A stretch of DNA of 64,000 bases, taken from contig NZ_CP019511.1 of the NCBI RefSeq assembly GCF_002002925.1, forward strand, positions 3,007,001-3,071,000, in the 5' to 3' direction. The notes beneath the pieces were generated by a model. It saw nothing but the letters and a program-made list of their open reading frames with translations. It had not been told where the DNA came from and did not search any database. Positions 1 through 8,965 of this stretch are shown piece by piece. The DNA comes from Sphingomonas sp. LM7 (GTDB lineage: Bacteria; Pseudomonadota; Alphaproteobacteria; Sphingomonadales; Sphingomonadaceae). Both the position numbers and the translations under genes were made by a program. Within the stretch, counting starts at the first letter, position 1. Each line of letters opens with the position of its first letter.

Positions 1-1
1 C

Positions 2-412
2 CGGATCGACCGCGGCCTCGCCACGCTGCGTGCCGGTGACGCGAAACGGATGCTGGTGAGCGGCGTCGATCCCGATGTCCGCCCGGTCGAGCTCGCCGTG
101 CAGTTCAAGATCGACCGCAAGCTGATGGCATGCTGCATCGATCTAGGCTGGCAGGCGGTCGACACCCGGTCGAACGCCGACGAGACCGCCAAATGGGTCC
201 AGCGCCACGGCTTCAAGTCGGTGCGGCTGGTGACTACCGACTGGCACATGCCGCGCGCGCGGATGGAGCTGGCCAGCGCGCTGGGCAACGGCGTCGAAGT
301 CGTTGGCGACGGCGTGCGCAGCGGCGCGAACAGCCCGGGCTGGCGGGTGCTGTTCCGCGAATATCACAAGTTCCTGGTGCGCCGGATCGCACTGTGGGTC
401 GGGGCAGGCTGA
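2..412 (+). CDS. YdcF/SanA-family (DUF218) protein, 5' end outside window
   Basis: The reading frame is open from the first bases of the window, so the N-terminus lies upstream; 136 residues are visible. The remaining part has the look of the DUF218/YdcF fold: a hydrophobic strand with LVSGVDP near its start, an ETAKWVQ helix, and the family signature VTTDWHMPRARMEL, where SanA/YdcF proteins have a conserved strand followed by a histidine and arginine. These proteins are usually anchored in the inner membrane and have been linked to envelope barrier function, but the biochemical role is not settled. The stop codon overlaps the start of the next gene (ATGA at 412), so the two are probably co-translated. 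Confidence 0.8.
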   Translation, partial: RIDRGLATLRAGDAKRMLVSGVDPDVRPVELAVQFKIDRKLMACCIDLGWQAVDTRSNADETAKWVQRHGFKSVRLVTTDWHMPRARMELASALGNGVEVVGDGVRSGANSPGWRVLFREYHKFLVRRIALWVGAG

Positions 413-1116
413 TGGACCGGGTGCGCACGATCCTGTTCGGAATCATATTTTACGGCGTATCGGTGCCGATCGTGCTGCTGGCGCCGGTGATGGCGCTGTT
501 CGGCCAGCGCGCGTTCCGCGGCTGGGTGCTGCGCTGGACCGAGTATCAGGCGTGGTGCGCGCGCCACATCGTCGGCATCCGCACCCGGACCGCAGGCGCG
601 CCGCTGGCCGGGCCCGCACTCTACGCGGCGAAGCACCAGTCGTTCTTCGAGACGTTCGAGCTGGTGCGGATGCTCGGCGCTCCGGCGATCGTCATGCGCC
701 AGGAGTTCGCGCGCATCCCGGTGTGGGGTTGGGCGGCGCGGCGCTATGGCGTCATCATCATCGACCGCAGCGGCGCGGCATCGGCGCTCCGCCAGATGAT
801 GCGCGAAGCCAAGGCAGCGGGTGCCGAGGGCCGTTCGGTGATCCTGTTTCCCGAAGGCACGCGCTCGGCGATGGGCGAGGCGCCGCCGTTGCAGGCGGGA
901 CTCGCCGGCCTCTACCGCGCGGTCGGCCTGCCGGTAGTGCCGGTAGCGCTCGACAGCGCGCGGGTGTGGCCCAAGCACGGGCCGATGCATCCCGGCATGG
1001 TGACGTTCCGCTTTGGCGAGCCGATCCCCGCGGGGCTGAAGCGCGACGAGATCGAGGTACGCGTCCATCGCGAGATCAATGTTCTCAACGCGGGTGCGAT
1101 CATCACGGAAGAATGA
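412..1116 (+). CDS. 1-acyl-sn-glycerol-3-phosphate acyltransferase (PlsC family)
   Basis: Predicted 234-residue membrane-bound lysophosphatidic acid acyltransferase, the second acylation step in phospholipid synthesis. A hydrophobic N-terminal segment (about residues 7-30) is followed by motif I, which reads KHQSFFE around residue 75: His-x4-Glu instead of the common His-x4-Asp. The glycerophosphate-binding motif FPEGTR is intact at about 146-151, and a VPVALDSARVWPK stretch follows near 185. The start is taken from the ATGA overlap with the YdcF gene, which suggests translational coupling. Whether this is the main PlsC or a paralogue cannot be decided from sequence alone. Confidence 0.85.
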   Translation: MDRVRTILFGIIFYGVSVPIVLLAPVMALFGQRAFRGWVLRWTEYQAWCARHIVGIRTRTAGAPLAGPALYAAKHQSFFETFELVRMLGAPAIVMRQEFARIPVWGWAARRYGVIIIDRSGAASALRQMMREAKAAGAEGRSVILFPEGTRSAMGEAPPLQAGLAGLYRAVGLPVVPVALDSARVWPKHGPMHPGMVTFRFGEPIPAGLKRDEIEVRVHREINVLNAGAIITEE

Positions 1117-1165
1117 CCGCTGTCACCCCATTTGCGGACATCCGCCTCCGGGCTATTCTACCGCG

Positions 1166-1378
1166 ATGAAACGGGCTGGATTCCTTGCATATGCTGCCGG
1201 TTTAGCAGGAATAACCCTGCTTACTGCAGGATCCACGGTCAATTCGATCCTATTTCTATATGATTATGCCGGTAGATTTAGCGTAGTTGCAGTGACTGGC
1301 TGGCTGATCGCCACATTTTGCCCAATCACCTTGTCTTGGCTTGTTTGGATAATGTCCGGGCGGATAAAGACGCGCTGA
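1166..1378 (+). CDS. Small membrane protein, unknown function
   Basis: A 70-residue frame starting MKRAGFLAYAAG with two hydrophobic stretches (about residues 5-32 and 38-63) and a basic C-terminal end, as expected for a small two-helix inner-membrane protein. I recognise no family. The base composition is visibly poorer in G+C than the genes on both sides. There is no strong Shine-Dalgarno sequence before the start. It could be a real small gene, part of a decayed larger one, or chance; the hydrophobic pattern is the only support. Confidence 0.4.
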   Translation: MKRAGFLAYAAGLAGITLLTAGSTVNSILFLYDYAGRFSVVAVTGWLIATFCPITLSWLVWIMSGRIKTR

Positions 1379-1408
1379 CTCCCGCACCTCATTTATATTC
1401 CCGCGGCG

Positions 1409-1630
1409 ATGACGGTCTTCGCAATAGGCCAGTCACTGCTTTTCGATACCGTCGGGGTCTTGGGTGACAGCATGGCAGATGGCTTCGCGCTGTTGACCGG
1501 TATCTGCTACCTTATGCTCGCGCTCCTGGTCCACCTCACCGCTACCATAGCCCTCGGCGTGGCGAACGTCAGGCGTTGGCGAACGGCAGCTAACCACCGA
1601 TCTTGGACATGCCCGCCTACCGCAGCCTAG
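1409..1630 (+). CDS. Small hydrophobic ORF, unknown function
   Basis: A 73-codon frame starting MTVFAIGQSLLFDTVG, with a strong hydrophobic stretch at about residues 28-53 and a basic tail. It lies 30 bases after the preceding small membrane ORF. The bases before both starts share a similar pattern (an A/T-rich stretch, then CCGCG or CGCGG close to the ATG). Its stop overlaps the tyrC stop on the other strand. No family is recognised. The low-GC stretch at 1117-1620 could instead be a degraded region; support is limited to hydrophobicity and an open frame. Confidence 0.3.
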   Translation: MTVFAIGQSLLFDTVGVLGDSMADGFALLTGICYLMLALLVHLTATIALGVANVRRWRTAANHRSWTCPPTAA

Positions 1631-2535
1631 TCGTGCGAGCGGCCGAAATCAGGCCGCGCATCGTCCTGGCCGGAATCGATGATCGAGCGGCGGACGGCGC
1701 GGGTGCGGCTGAACAGGTCGAACAGCTCGTCGCCCTTGCCCCAGCGGATTGCGCGCTGGAGTGCGGTCAGATCCTCCGAGAAGCGCTGGAGCATGTCGAG
1801 CACCGCCTCGCGATTGGCGAGGAAGACGTCGCGCCACATCGTCGGGTCCGACGCGGCGATACGGGTGAAGTCGCGGAAGCCGCCCGCCGAATATTTGATG
1901 ACCTCCGAAGCCGTCACTTCCTCCAGGTCCGAGGCTGTGCCGACGATCGTATAGGCGATCAGATGCGGCAAATGGCTGGTCACTGCGAGCACGCGATCAT
2001 GGTGCGCGGGCTCCATCGTCTCGACTTCGGCACCCAGGCGGCGCCAGAATTCGAGCACGCGCTCGACTGCGAGGGGTTCGGTGCCCTCGGGCGGCGTGAC
2101 GATGCACCAGCGATGCTGGAACAGCGACGCGAAGCCGGCTTCGGGCCCGCTGTTCTCGGTGCCGGCCACCGGATGCGCGGGCACGAACACTGCATCGGGC
2201 AGCGACGCGCGGACTGCCTCGATCACGCTTTCCTTGCACGAGCCGACATCGCTGACGATCGCATCGGCGGGCAGATCGGCGGCGATCTCCGCCGCAGCCT
2301 GCCCCATCGCGCCGACCGGCACGCAGAGTATCACCAGATCGGCATCGATCACCGAAGTGCCGGCGGTGTCGGCGATGTCGTCGCACAAGTCGATCCGCAC
2401 CGCGATCTCGCGCACCGCCGGATCGGCGTCATAGCCGGTGACCCGCACGCTCGGCATATGCTGGCGCACGGCGCGCGCGATCGACGAGCCGATCAGGCCC
2501 AGCCCGATGACGGTGACGCGCGCGAAAGGCAGCAT
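1627..2535 (-). CDS. tyrC: Prephenate (cyclohexadienyl) dehydrogenase
   Basis: A 302-residue NAD(P)-dependent dehydrogenase of the TyrA/TyrC family, making 4-hydroxyphenylpyruvate from prephenate (or tyrosine from arogenate). The N-terminus [18 protein letters not shown] holds the GxGxxG dinucleotide-binding loop (residues 11-16). Downstream are the family stretch FVPAHPVAGTENSGPEAGF and a substrate-site-like VTSHLPHLIAY, followed by the helical dimer domain (GGFRDFTRIAASDPTMWRD). The start was chosen because its ATG overlaps the stop of hisC (ATGA), giving a coupled hisC-tyrC pair. No chorismate mutase or ACT domain is fused to it. Confidence 0.93.
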   Translation of the reverse strand: MLPFARVTVIGLGLIGSSIARAVRQHMPSVRVTGYDADPAVREIAVRIDLCDDIADTAGTSVIDADLVILCVPVGAMGQAAAEIAADLPADAIVSDVGSCKESVIEAVRASLPDAVFVPAHPVAGTENSGPEAGFASLFQHRWCIVTPPEGTEPLAVERVLEFWRRLGAEVETMEPAHHDRVLAVTSHLPHLIAYTIVGTASDLEEVTASEVIKYSAGGFRDFTRIAASDPTMWRDVFLANREAVLDMLQRFSEDLTALQRAIRWGKGDELFDLFSRTRAVRRSIIDSGQDDARPDFGRSHD

Positions 2536-3629
2536 CAGGCGCTCACGATCTTGCGGATCGCCGCGGCGACGCCCTGGATCTCGTCCTCCGTACCGATGGT
2601 GATGCGGAGACCGTGCGGCAGCCCCTGCCCGGGCAGCCAGCGGACGATATAGCCGCGCTCCATCAACGCCTTGTACGCGGTTTCGGCATCCACTTCGCCT
2701 TCGAACAGGACGAGCTGGAAGTTCGCCTTGGAAGGCACCGCGCGCAGGCCCTTGTTTCCCATCGCGTCGATCTGCTCGGCGAACCAGCCGCGCCATTGCC
2801 GGTTATGGCTATAGCTGCGCTCGACGAATGCGTGGTCGCCCAGCGCCGCGATCGCGGCCTTTTGCGCCGCGGTGCTGAAGTTGAACGGCGCGCGGATGCG
2901 GTGCATCGCGTCGATCATCGCGGGCGCGCCATAGCCCCAGCCGACTCGCTCCGAAGCCAACCCGAAAATCTTCGAAAAGGTGCGCGTCACGAGCACATTC
3001 GGCACGGTGCGCGCCAGATCGAGCGCACCGTCATCATCCTCCGGATCGAGATATTCGGTATAGGCCTGGTCGATCACCAGCAGCACATCCGCCGGCAATG
3101 CGGCATGCAGCCGGGCGATTTCCGCGCGCGACGTGTAGGTGCCGGTCGGATTGTTCGGATTGGCGACAAAGACGACCTTGGTCCGATCGGTGACGCACGC
3201 AAGGATCGCATCGACGTCGGTCGCATAGTCCTTGTCGGGCGCGATCACCGGCGTCGCACCGACGCGGCGCGCAGCGATATCGTACACCGCGAAGCCGTAG
3301 CGAACGTAGATCACTTCGTCGCCGACGCCGGCATAAGCGCCCGCGGCGAGATGCAGAACCTCGTCCGATCCGGTGCCGTAGATGATCCGCGCCGGATCGA
3401 GATCGTAATGCGCGCCGATCGCCTCGCGCAGCTCGGCCGCGCTGGCATCGGGATAGCGTTCGAGCTGCGCCGCGGCCGCGGCAAAGGCGTCGCGCGCCAC
3501 TTGCGGAGTGCCGAACGGATTCTCGTTCGACGAGAGCTTCACGGCCTTGGAGCCGGAATCGGTGGTCGAGCGCCCCGGCACATAGGGGGCGATCTCCATG
3601 ACCCAGCGATTGGGAACGGGTGCTGTCAT
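2535..3629 (-). CDS. hisC: Histidinol-phosphate / aromatic aminotransferase
   Basis: A 364-residue fold-type I PLP aminotransferase. It has the HisC pattern: [10 protein letters not shown] near residue 31, RYPD at 58, the NPNNPTGT loop at 157-164, and the PLP lysine in TFSK at about residue 220, followed by [12 protein letters not shown]. In alphaproteobacteria a HisC paralogue beside tyrA/tyrC often also serves phenylalanine and tyrosine synthesis, so its real substrate may be aromatic; this is inference from context. The start MTAPVPNRW leaves a 67-bp divergent gap to the amine oxidase gene. The final codon overlaps tyrC. Confidence 0.92.
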   Translation of the reverse strand: MTAPVPNRWVMEIAPYVPGRSTTDSGSKAVKLSSNENPFGTPQVARDAFAAAAAQLERYPDASAAELREAIGAHYDLDPARIIYGTGSDEVLHLAAGAYAGVGDEVIYVRYGFAVYDIAARRVGATPVIAPDKDYATDVDAILACVTDRTKVVFVANPNNPTGTYTSRAEIARLHAALPADVLLVIDQAYTEYLDPEDDDGALDLARTVPNVLVTRTFSKIFGLASERVGWGYGAPAMIDAMHRIRAPFNFSTAAQKAAIAALGDHAFVERSYSHNRQWRGWFAEQIDAMGNKGLRAVPSKANFQLVLFEGEVDAETAYKALMERGYIVRWLPGQGLPHGLRITIGTEDEIQGVAAAIRKIVSA

Positions 3630-3696
3630 GGTCGCGCGGCTTGGCGGAATGGCCTGCGGATGGCAAGCTTGGTCTGGGCGAGTACAGGAGGGGGCG

Positions 3697-5262
3697 ATGC
3701 GGGGTAGCAGCACGGTATGGCGGGCGCTGGCAACAGCGCGCGCGCGCAATGCGGCGGAAGCGGGCGAAGCGGCCCCGATCCCGGGCGCACCGGGCGCCAC
3801 GCGGCGCGCCTTGCTCAAGGGGATTGCGGGTGTCGGCCTGGCCTCGGCGCTGCCTCGCCCGGCGCATGCCTATGCCGGCGGACGCGTCGCGATCGTCGGC
3901 GGCGGCATCGCCGGACTGAGCGCGCTCCATCACCTGCGCCAGGCCGGTGTCGATGCGCATGTCTATGAAGGCCGCAATCGCACCGGCGGGCGGATGTTCA
4001 CCCATCGGCCGCCGGGGGCGACGCCGTTCGAAGTCGGCGGGCAGCTGGTCAACACCGATCACGACGACATGCAGGCGCTGTGCAAGCACTTCGACGTGCC
4101 GCTGGTCGACCGCAAGGCCGAGCCGCACCAGACTCTGATCCTCGGCGACGGGCGGCTGCTGGGCGAAGCCGAGCTCGCCGAGACGCTGCGTCCGATTGCC
4201 GCGCAGATCGACAGGGATTCGGCGCGGCTCGACAAGGACTTCGATCGCGTTGCCACCGAGCTCGATCGGATGTCGATCGCCGGGTATCTCGACAAGCATC
4301 GCGGCCTGATCGGCAAGCCGTGGATCCGCGAGCTGCTGGAGGCGACCAGCCGCACCGAATATGGCGTCGAACCCGCGCATGCGTCCGCGGTGGAACTTGT
4401 GTTCAACCTGCCGACGGTGGACGGCGAGCGCATCGAAGTGCTCGGCGAATCGGACGAGCGCTACGTCATCCAGGGGGGCAGCTCCAGCCTGATCGAGGCG
4501 ATGACGGCGCATTATGCCGACTGCATCACCACCGGGAAGCGGCTGGCGCGGATCGAGCGCGGCGGCGCGGGCGTACGCCTGACCTTCCTCGACGGATCGA
4601 CCGAGGACGCAGAGACAGTGATCGTCGCGGTGCCGGCGCCGTTGCTGCGCCAGATCGACTGGCGCGTGCCGCTCCCGTCGGTGTGGCGCGAATTCATCGC
4701 CGAAATGGAGCTGGGCTATAACGAGAAGGTCCAGGCCGGCATGAGCACTACACCGTGGCGCACGCCGATGGGAATCGGCGGCGAGCTGTGGCAGACCAGC
4801 GCCGCGGCCGGCTGGGCGCTGGGCTGGGACGGCAGCGTCCACCGCGCCGATGGCGTCACACCGGTCTGGACGTGGTTCCTCGGCGGCGACGAAGTGAAGC
4901 GGGCCGAGACCCAGGCGCCCTCGGCGCTGGCCGCGCGCTTCGCCGGGATTGCCGCGCCGGCAATTCCGGGACTGGAAGCGGCTTCCTCGGGTCCGTTTGC
5001 GCGCACCAATTGGCACATGCAGGCGCTGACATTGGGCGCCTATGTCAATTTCCGCCCCGGCCAGATCTCGCGCTTCGCCCGGCTGCTCTGCGTCGAATCG
5101 GACAATCCCGCCGAGCGGCACGTCCCCGCAGCCGGGCGCATCTACTTCGCCGGCGAGCATCTGTCGGAGGCGTATCCGGGGTACATGAACGGCGGCGCGC
5201 AGACCGGGCGCGTGGCGGCGGAGGCGATCAGCGGGCAGCCGGGAGTGCGCAGGGCGGCTTAG
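3697..5262 (+). CDS. Flavin monoamine oxidase family protein with Tat signal
   Basis: A 521-residue FAD-dependent amine oxidase. The start at 3697 is preceded by AGGAGGGG at 3686-3693. The N-terminus carries a twin-arginine-type signal ([19 protein letters not shown] then AHA, about residues 30-55), so export in folded form to the periplasm is likely. The dinucleotide-binding motif [19 protein letters not shown] follows directly, and the C-terminal FAD-contact motif [20 protein letters not shown] is intact near residue 490. The substrate (polyamine, amino acid or other amine) cannot be told. It is divergent from hisC and apparently monocistronic. Confidence 0.85.
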   Translation: MRGSSTVWRALATARARNAAEAGEAAPIPGAPGATRRALLKGIAGVGLASALPRPAHAYAGGRVAIVGGGIAGLSALHHLRQAGVDAHVYEGRNRTGGRMFTHRPPGATPFEVGGQLVNTDHDDMQALCKHFDVPLVDRKAEPHQTLILGDGRLLGEAELAETLRPIAAQIDRDSARLDKDFDRVATELDRMSIAGYLDKHRGLIGKPWIRELLEATSRTEYGVEPAHASAVELVFNLPTVDGERIEVLGESDERYVIQGGSSSLIEAMTAHYADCITTGKRLARIERGGAGVRLTFLDGSTEDAETVIVAVPAPLLRQIDWRVPLPSVWREFIAEMELGYNEKVQAGMSTTPWRTPMGIGGELWQTSAAAGWALGWDGSVHRADGVTPVWTWFLGGDEVKRAETQAPSALAARFAGIAAPAIPGLEAASSGPFARTNWHMQALTLGAYVNFRPGQISRFARLLCVESDNPAERHVPAAGRIYFAGEHLSEAYPGYMNGGAQTGRVAAEAISGQPGVRRAA

Positions 5263-5392
5263 CACTGGCTGCACGCGTGGCGAGCCGATGCGTGACGGGC
5301 TAAGCGCCCAGTTCGAGACATGGATCGACGTTTTCAATTCGTCCGAATGCGCTTCATTTGAAGTGGATCGCGGGGCGAACGGTGAAGCGATC

Positions 5393-6610
5393 TCAATCGA
5401 CGAGTTCGTACCTTCCAAATCCGAAATGGGGCCAGCCGCGTTCCTCGATGGCCGCCGCAAGCGCTTCGGAGACGAACAGATCGCCGGCCAGCCATTGATC
5501 CCGCCATGCATGCCTGCCGGCAACCGCGGCGCGATCGATCACGATCCTGCCCTGCTCGCCGCCGGGATTGTACCAGGGCGGGTCTGAAAGCATAGTCGAG
5601 TGTGGGCGACTGCCGGTGTCGAGCCGGGCGCCGAGCACCAGGATATGGCGCTCTTCGGTGACGGCCCCCTGCTTACCGACGAAAGCGATCGGCAGGAATT
5701 GGTGCACACCGGGCTCGAACTGCTCGATCAGTTGCTTGAGGCGCGTGCTTACCGTGGGCGGCAGATCGGAATAGCTGAAAAAGTCGGGCGCATTGCCCTT
5801 GGTTTGCTGCCAGTAAAAGGCCCGCGTCGGCACGGTGGCCGGGTCTAGCCGGCGGCCATGTCGGACTGCGCCTGCCAGCAAGCTCGGCGTGCCGCCGGGA
5901 TCGTCGGCGAAGCGCACGGCGCCCGCCTTCCCGTCGAGTATCTTGAGCTTGATCTTCACCGGCACGCCCGAGGAGGTCACGCGCGTCTGCTCGGAGACGA
6001 CATAGACCGCGTCGGCAAGCGGCGGCGGCACATAGGCGCCATCGAGATCGGTCTGGTCGTAATGATCGAGCAGCAGGCCGGTGAAGCCGGCGGCGCGGGC
6101 CGCCTCAGCCAGCCTGTCGGAGGCGAGATAGTGGCTCTCCGTCCGCAAGCCGCCGTTGATCCATAAATGCGCCTCGCCGATCATCCGCGCGTCGAAGACG
6201 AGCCGTTGCGCGCGCCCCCCCGTTTGCCGCCAGAGAACACCCGAAGACTTGATCCAATCGCTGTGCTCGGCACTCACCGCGTCAAAGGTCTGCGTCACGT
6301 GAAGGAAAAACCGCGCCTCGCTGCTGCCGTTCGGAAGCGTCACGCGGACCGGATAGAAAGCGTGGCGCCCGGGTTCCAGCCGCTCGATCACGTCGCGCAC
6401 GCGGGCGCTGATGCAGAGATAGGGAAGTTTGACGAGGTCGGGCAGGCGCTCGATATCGGTCAGCCATGCAATCTCGGTCGGGGCGCCGAAGCGCGAGGTG
6501 CCATCGGGCCAGGGTATGATGGTGAAGCTGCCCGCCGTGGTTTCATAGCTATCCCTCGAGCCGCGGCTAAACACGCCCTGGATTGCGCGCGCCGTAAACC
6601 TGTATGCCAT
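5393..6610 (-). CDS. Tandem Imm11-like (DUF1629-like) protein
   Basis: A 405-residue soluble protein built from two related halves. Half one (about 1-190) has RDVIERLEPGRHAFYPV and later HLWINGGLRTESHYLASDRLAEA; half two (about 215-405) has KQLIEQFEPGVHQFLPI and later HAWRDQWLAGDLFVSEALAAA. This arrangement (a helix ending in EPG-x-H, a strand, then a W-rich stretch and a 'dlfvSe-L..A' helix) resembles the Imm11/DUF1629 family, often found as immunity proteins of polymorphic toxins. The start at 6610 was chosen for its upstream GGAGGCGAAC; an ATG 24 bases further up lacks one. No intact toxin gene is nearby. Family assignment is by eye. Confidence 0.6.
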   Translation of the reverse strand: MAYRFTARAIQGVFSRGSRDSYETTAGSFTIIPWPDGTSRFGAPTEIAWLTDIERLPDLVKLPYLCISARVRDVIERLEPGRHAFYPVRVTLPNGSSEARFFLHVTQTFDAVSAEHSDWIKSSGVLWRQTGGRAQRLVFDARMIGEAHLWINGGLRTESHYLASDRLAEAARAAGFTGLLLDHYDQTDLDGAYVPPPLADAVYVVSEQTRVTSSGVPVKIKLKILDGKAGAVRFADDPGGTPSLLAGAVRHGRRLDPATVPTRAFYWQQTKGNAPDFFSYSDLPPTVSTRLKQLIEQFEPGVHQFLPIAFVGKQGAVTEERHILVLGARLDTGSRPHSTMLSDPPWYNPGGEQGRIVIDRAAVAGRHAWRDQWLAGDLFVSEALAAAIEERGWPHFGFGRYELVD

Positions 6611-6779
6611 GTTCGCCTCCGACGATTGCGTCATGGATGACAGAAATGGGTTTACCGAGACTGAAGCCGGGCGTCAGGCAGGACTGGCCGTCTGAAAGAG
6701 GCCCGATATCGAACGGAGTGCCGAACCAATCCGGCGCGTCCTGCCGTTGCAGGAACGCAGGCGAGCACCAGGGTATCGC
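6567..6779 (-). pseudogene. Possible decayed C-terminal gene remnant upstream of the Imm11-like gene
   Basis: Between the Imm11-like gene and metX one minus-strand frame stays open for 70 codons with no ATG, GTG or TTG start, yet it reads like a folded protein end (for example DWFGTPFDIGPLSDG and SLGKPISVIHD). It begins directly after a TAA at 6780-6782 and ends with TAG at 6567, overlapping the Imm11-like start by 44 bases. This would fit the 3' end of a former partner gene of the immunity-like protein. An open frame this long can also arise by chance in GC-rich DNA, so support is weak. Confidence 0.25.
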
Positions 6780-6837
6780 TTATCGTCGCCAAGCGCGCCT
6801 TATTGCCTCCCCGCCCCGCACCCCCTAACCGGTCGCC

Positions 6838-7959
6838 ATGTCCGATGACCCGCGTTTTGGCCTGAGCCGCACCGCGACGCTGCCGGGGCCGCTGCGGCTC
6901 GACGGCGGCGTGCTGCTGTCGCCGGTCGACATCGCCTATGAGACTTATGGCAGCCTGGCCCCCGATGCCGGCAATGCGATCCTCGTCTGCCATGCGCTGA
7001 CCGGGGACCATCATCTCGCCTCGAACCATCCCGTGACCGGCAAGCCGGGCTGGTGGGCGCGGATGGTGGGGCCGGGCAAGCCGATCGACACCGATCGCTA
7101 TTTCGTGGTCTGCGCCAATGTGCTCGGCAGCTGCCTCGGCTCATCGGGGCCGGCGAGCATCAATCCGGCCACCGGCAAGCCCTGGGCGATGGCGTTTCCG
7201 GTCATCACCATCCGCGACATGGTCCGCGCGCAGGCGATGCTGCTCGACCATCTCGGCGTCGAAAAGCTCTTCGCCGTCGTCGGCGGATCGATGGGCGGGA
7301 TGCAGGCGCTGAGCTGGGCGGCGACCTTCCCCGAGCGCGTCGCCTCAGCCGTAGTGATCGCCAGCGCGGCGCGGCATTCGGCGCAGAACATCGCCTTCCA
7401 CGAAGTCGGGCGGCAGGCGATCATGGCCGATCATCGCTGGCGCGGCGGCGACTATTATGCGGACAACGATCCGCCAGCCTCGGGCCTCGCCGTGGCGCGG
7501 ATGGCGGCGCACATCACCTATCTGTCCGAGGCCGGGCTGACCGCCAAGTTCGGGCGCAAGCTGCAGAGCCGCGATTCGAAGACCTTCGGCTTCGACGCCG
7601 ACTTCCAGGTCGAGAGCTATCTGCGCCACCAGGGGCTGAGCTTCGTCGACCGGTTCGACGCGAACTCCTACCTCTACATCACCCGCGCGCTCGACTATTT
7701 CGACCTGGCCGAGGAGCATGGCGGCACGCTCGCCAATGCCTTTACCGGCGATACGCGCTTCTGCCTGGTCAGCTTCGACACCGACTGGCTCTACCCGACC
7801 GGCGAATCGCGGACGATCGTCCATGCGCTCAACGCCGCCGGCGCGCCGGTGAGCTTCGTCGAGCTCTCGTCGCCGTTCGGGCACGACGCCTTCCTGCTCG
7901 AAAATCCCGAACTCGACCGGGTGATCTCGGGCTTCCTCGGCGCGGGAGAGACGCGATGA
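6838..7959 (+). CDS. metX: Homoserine O-acetyltransferase (MetX family)
   Basis: A 373-residue alpha/beta-hydrolase-fold acyltransferase that activates homoserine for methionine synthesis. The nucleophile elbow GGSMGGMQ places the catalytic serine near residue 151. The acid lies in SFDTDWLYP (about residue 316) and the histidine in FGHDAFLLE (about residue 346). The family stretches [10 protein letters not shown] and [12 protein letters not shown] are present. Acetyl versus succinyl specificity is not certain by eye. It heads a four-gene unit with metW, joined by ATGA overlaps, and no SAM riboswitch is evident upstream. Confidence 0.93.
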   Translation: MSDDPRFGLSRTATLPGPLRLDGGVLLSPVDIAYETYGSLAPDAGNAILVCHALTGDHHLASNHPVTGKPGWWARMVGPGKPIDTDRYFVVCANVLGSCLGSSGPASINPATGKPWAMAFPVITIRDMVRAQAMLLDHLGVEKLFAVVGGSMGGMQALSWAATFPERVASAVVIASAARHSAQNIAFHEVGRQAIMADHRWRGGDYYADNDPPASGLAVARMAAHITYLSEAGLTAKFGRKLQSRDSKTFGFDADFQVESYLRHQGLSFVDRFDANSYLYITRALDYFDLAEEHGGTLANAFTGDTRFCLVSFDTDWLYPTGESRTIVHALNAAGAPVSFVELSSPFGHDAFLLENPELDRVISGFLGAGETR

Positions 7960-8375
7960 ATTACCGGATCTCGTTCGATCCCGAGGATCAGCAGCTCGAC
8001 GTGATCCACGGCTATCTCGTGCGCTCCTATTGGGCGGAAGGCATCCCGAAGGACGTGGTGGCGCGCTCGATCGCGCATTCGCTGTGCGTCGGGGCATTCG
8101 ACGATGACGAGCAAGTGGGTTTCGCCCGCGTCGTCACCGATCGCGCGACCCTCGCCTATCTCGCCGACGTGTTCGTGCTGGAGGGGCATCGCGACCGCGG
8201 GCTCGCCCAGCAGATGCTCGAGGCGCTGGAGGATCATCCCGAGCTTCAGGGGCTGCGGCGCTGGGCACTGTTCACCCGCGACATGCAGCCATTTTACGCC
8301 AAGTTCGGCTGGGAAGCCTATCCGCATCCAGATCGGCTGATGGTCCGCGACGATCCGGACATCTATTCGCGATGA
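7956..8375 (+). CDS. GNAT-family N-acetyltransferase
   Basis: A 139-residue single-domain GNAT protein. The core is visible as [33 protein letters not shown], where HRDRGLA matches the acetyl-CoA pyrophosphate loop (Q/RxxGxG/A); the C-terminal FYAKFGWE is the usual strand-7 region. It sits between metX and metW with 4-base overlaps at both ends, so it is co-translated with methionine genes. The substrate is unknown. Small stand-alone GNATs of this type are often annotated only as acetyltransferases. Confidence 0.88.
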   Translation: MNYRISFDPEDQQLDVIHGYLVRSYWAEGIPKDVVARSIAHSLCVGAFDDDEQVGFARVVTDRATLAYLADVFVLEGHRDRGLAQQMLEALEDHPELQGLRRWALFTRDMQPFYAKFGWEAYPHPDRLMVRDDPDIYSR

Positions 8376-8965
8376 GTTTGCGTCCGGACCTCGCAATCAT
8401 CGCCGCCAACGTCCAGCCGGTGACGCGCGTGCTCGATGTCGGCTGTGGCGACGGCGCGCTGATGGCGGCGCTGCGCGACCAGCGTGGCTGCGACGCGCGC
8501 GGGCTCGAGCTCGATTCGGCCGATGTCGCCGCGGCGATGGCGAAAGGCCTGTCGGTGGTGCAGGGCGATGCCGACAGCGACCTTGCCGACTATCCTGACG
8601 CCAGCTTCGACTATGCGATCCTCAGCCAGACGCTGCAGACCACGCGGCGGCCCGACCGGGTGCTCGACGAGCTGCTGCGGATCGGGCGGCGCGCCTTCGT
8701 CTCCTTCCCCAATTTCGCGCATTGGCGGGTGCGTGCGTCGCTGCTGTTCGGCGGGCGGATGCCGGTGACGCGGCTGCTGCCGATCGAATGGTATGCCACG
8801 CCCAACATCCACCATGTCACCGTCGACGATTTCCGTGCGCTGGTGAAGAAGCGCGGGATCATCGTCGAGGATTGCTGGTTCCTCTCGGGCGACCAGCGCA
8901 CCGGATCGGGCTTCGCCAACATCTTTGCCGAACATGCCGTGTTCCTGCTGAGGAAGGACCGATGA
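8372..8965 (+). CDS. metW: Methionine biosynthesis protein MetW
   Basis: A 197-residue class I methyltransferase-like protein. Motif I is VLDVGCGDGAL (about residues 19-29), followed by the acidic GLELDSADV and DYAILSQTLQTTRRPDRVL. The stretch VSFPNFAHWRVRASLLFGGRMPVT and the later NIHHVTVDDFRAL are typical of MetW. MetW forms a partner of MetX in many proteobacteria and supports homoserine acylation; it is not known to be a conventional methyltransferase. It overlaps the GNAT gene upstream and the pirin gene downstream by 4 bases each. Confidence 0.93.
   Translation: MSLRPDLAIIAANVQPVTRVLDVGCGDGALMAALRDQRGCDARGLELDSADVAAAMAKGLSVVQGDADSDLADYPDASFDYAILSQTLQTTRRPDRVLDELLRIGRRAFVSFPNFAHWRVRASLLFGGRMPVTRLLPIEWYATPNIHHVTVDDFRALVKKRGIIVEDCWFLSGDQRTGSGFANIFAEHAVFLLRKDR

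Noticed and set aside
3034..5523. An 829-codon minus-strand open frame covering the amine oxidase gene
   Set aside because: It joins antisense of the oxidase with an out-of-frame part of hisC; no recognisable domain.
5288..5587. A plus-strand frame starting MRDGLSAQFETWIDVF
   Set aside because: The first third lies in the gap and looks protein-like, but the rest is antisense to the Imm11-like gene and there is no ribosome-binding site.
6640..6837. SAM-sensing riboswitch upstream of metX
   Set aside because: I looked for the hairpins and pseudoknot sequences of SAM-II-type leaders and saw none. A covariance-model scan would settle it.
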